DNA from: Streptomycetaceae bacterium
Lineage (GTDB): Bacteria > Actinomycetota > Actinomycetes > Nanopelagicales > Nanopelagicaceae
Direction: 5' to 3'
Assembly (NCBI GenBank): GCA_027488165.1
Contig: JAIYCF010000094.1
Location: forward strand, 1-12,988
Length of the DNA: 12,988 bases
The translations under genes were made by a program, and so were the position numbers. This document shows, piece by piece, positions 12,438-12,988 of the stretch. Every line of letters begins with the position of its first letter. Position 1 is the stretch's first letter. The notes below the pieces were generated by a model. That model worked only from the letters and a program-made list of their open reading frames with translations. It did no database searches and was not told the DNA's origin.

Positions 12438-12988
12438 TTAATTTGTTGGCGCTTTAAACCCGGGGCATTTGGCAAGTAGTGAAAGCATTGCTGCTTTCTC
12501 GGGTGCAGTTACCCAAAGTCCATACTTAGCTTTAACGACTATCTGCTGTGAAACATAAGCGCAGCGAACACTCTTAAGTGGCGGAAGCCAGGTTGCCGCA
12601 TCGCCATCGCCCTTCTGCGAATTCAAGCGTCCCTTAACTGCCAACAAATTCATCGGATCATTGGCAAATTCGCGACGTTTTTCGTAACTCAACTTGAAGG
12701 CGCCGGTCTGCCAAGCATTCGATAGCGCCACAATGTGATCGATCTGAACTTCCATACTGGAGCGAGCACCGCGTTCAAATCTGATCTTCTCCCCCGAATA
12801 TGGATCGATCAGAATTCCAGAGAGAACTACGCACTCTTTTGTGCCATCTTTGTAAACTATCGAAGTTAGATCGCGATACAAGATGTCATTGCGGGTATCG
12901 CATCCGTTGCGATCAACATCAGACCAAGCCGGCCCAAATTGTGATCGCTCATAACCCGTCTTAGGCGCCCTACCTTTAACCGCCAAGG
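12438..12988 (-). CDS. HNH-family (DUF1524-like) nuclease, probably secreted; 5' end outside window
   Basis: At least 183 residues are visible. The reading frame stays open to the window edge; the first possible start inside (TTG at 12984-12986) is an internal leucine in an LAVKGRAPKTGY stretch, so the N terminus, where relatives carry a signal peptide or lipoprotein signal, is missing. The conserved FGPAWSDVDRNGCDTRNDIL is followed by VQIDHIVALSNAW (catalytic DH), NDPMNLLAV and NSQKGDGDAATWLPP, the HNH-like metal and substrate site of this actinobacterial family. Paired cysteines (29 and 52; 142 and 174, numbering from the TTG) suggest disulphides and export. Relatives are annotated as extracellular nucleases, so nutrient scavenging from DNA is plausible but unproven. 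It is unrelated to the HNH protein at 6211-6726. Confidence 0.87.
   Translation of the reverse strand, partial: LAVKGRAPKTGYERSQFGPAWSDVDRNGCDTRNDILYRDLTSIVYKDGTKECVVLSGILIDPYSGEKIRFERGARSSMEVQIDHIVALSNAWQTGAFKLSYEKRREFANDPMNLLAVKGRLNSQKGDGDAATWLPPLKSVRCAYVSQQIVVKAKYGLWVTAPEKAAMLSLLAKCPGFKAPTN

Overview
The window looks like a compact, moderate-GC actinobacterial chromosome segment. A free-living, streamlined lineage such as the freshwater acI group (Nanopelagicales) is my best guess. The actinobacterial assignment rests on a group II truncated haemoglobin that matches the mycobacterial GlbO pattern, a ribose-5-phosphate isomerase B of the mycobacterial (cysteine-free, glutamate-base) type, and a family I pyrophosphatase carrying the actinobacterial active-site His21. 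Genes are packed tightly, with start/stop overlaps and several convergent pairs that abut or overlap. The exact lineage is inference; the sequence alone does not fix it.

Left end (1-2250): a tRNA-Gly(UCC) faces the 3' end of a secreted collagen-like protein gene. A 260-bp divergent spacer with nested inverted repeats separates that gene from a second secreted, alanine-rich and glycine/lysine-rich protein of unknown function, which ends in a clear intrinsic terminator. This is the most accessory-looking part of the window.

Middle (2254-7392): housekeeping and conserved actinobacterial genes. rpiB converges on trmB; pepN (M1 aminopeptidase) diverges from trmB and converges, with an 11-bp overlap, on a small membrane protein that follows an HNH endonuclease-fold gene. 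Divergent from the HNH gene is a short MscS-type channel, whose 3' end overlaps that of the globin gene by 29 bp.

Right-centre (7364-11089, minus strand): an operon read as ettA (ABC-F translation factor), a hotdog-fold acyl-CoA thioesterase, an MFS transporter and glbO. Every junction is a start/stop overlap (TAATG, TAATG, ATGA), so the four are almost certainly co-transcribed and translationally coupled.

Right end (11142-12988, mostly plus strand): tRNA-Arg(UCU), orn (oligoribonuclease) whose ATG begins two bases after the tRNA's last base, tRNA-His(GUG), ppa (inorganic pyrophosphatase), then a convergent secreted HNH-family nuclease gene cut by the window edge. Orn and Ppa both finish off products of nucleic-acid metabolism (short RNA fragments and pyrophosphate). 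No CRISPR array, insertion sequence, rRNA or phage gene was seen, and no gene-free stretch exceeds 300 bases. I did not find a convincing multi-gene novel system. The strongest leads are the collagen-like/secreted-protein pair with its structured spacer and the tRNA-Arg/orn junction.
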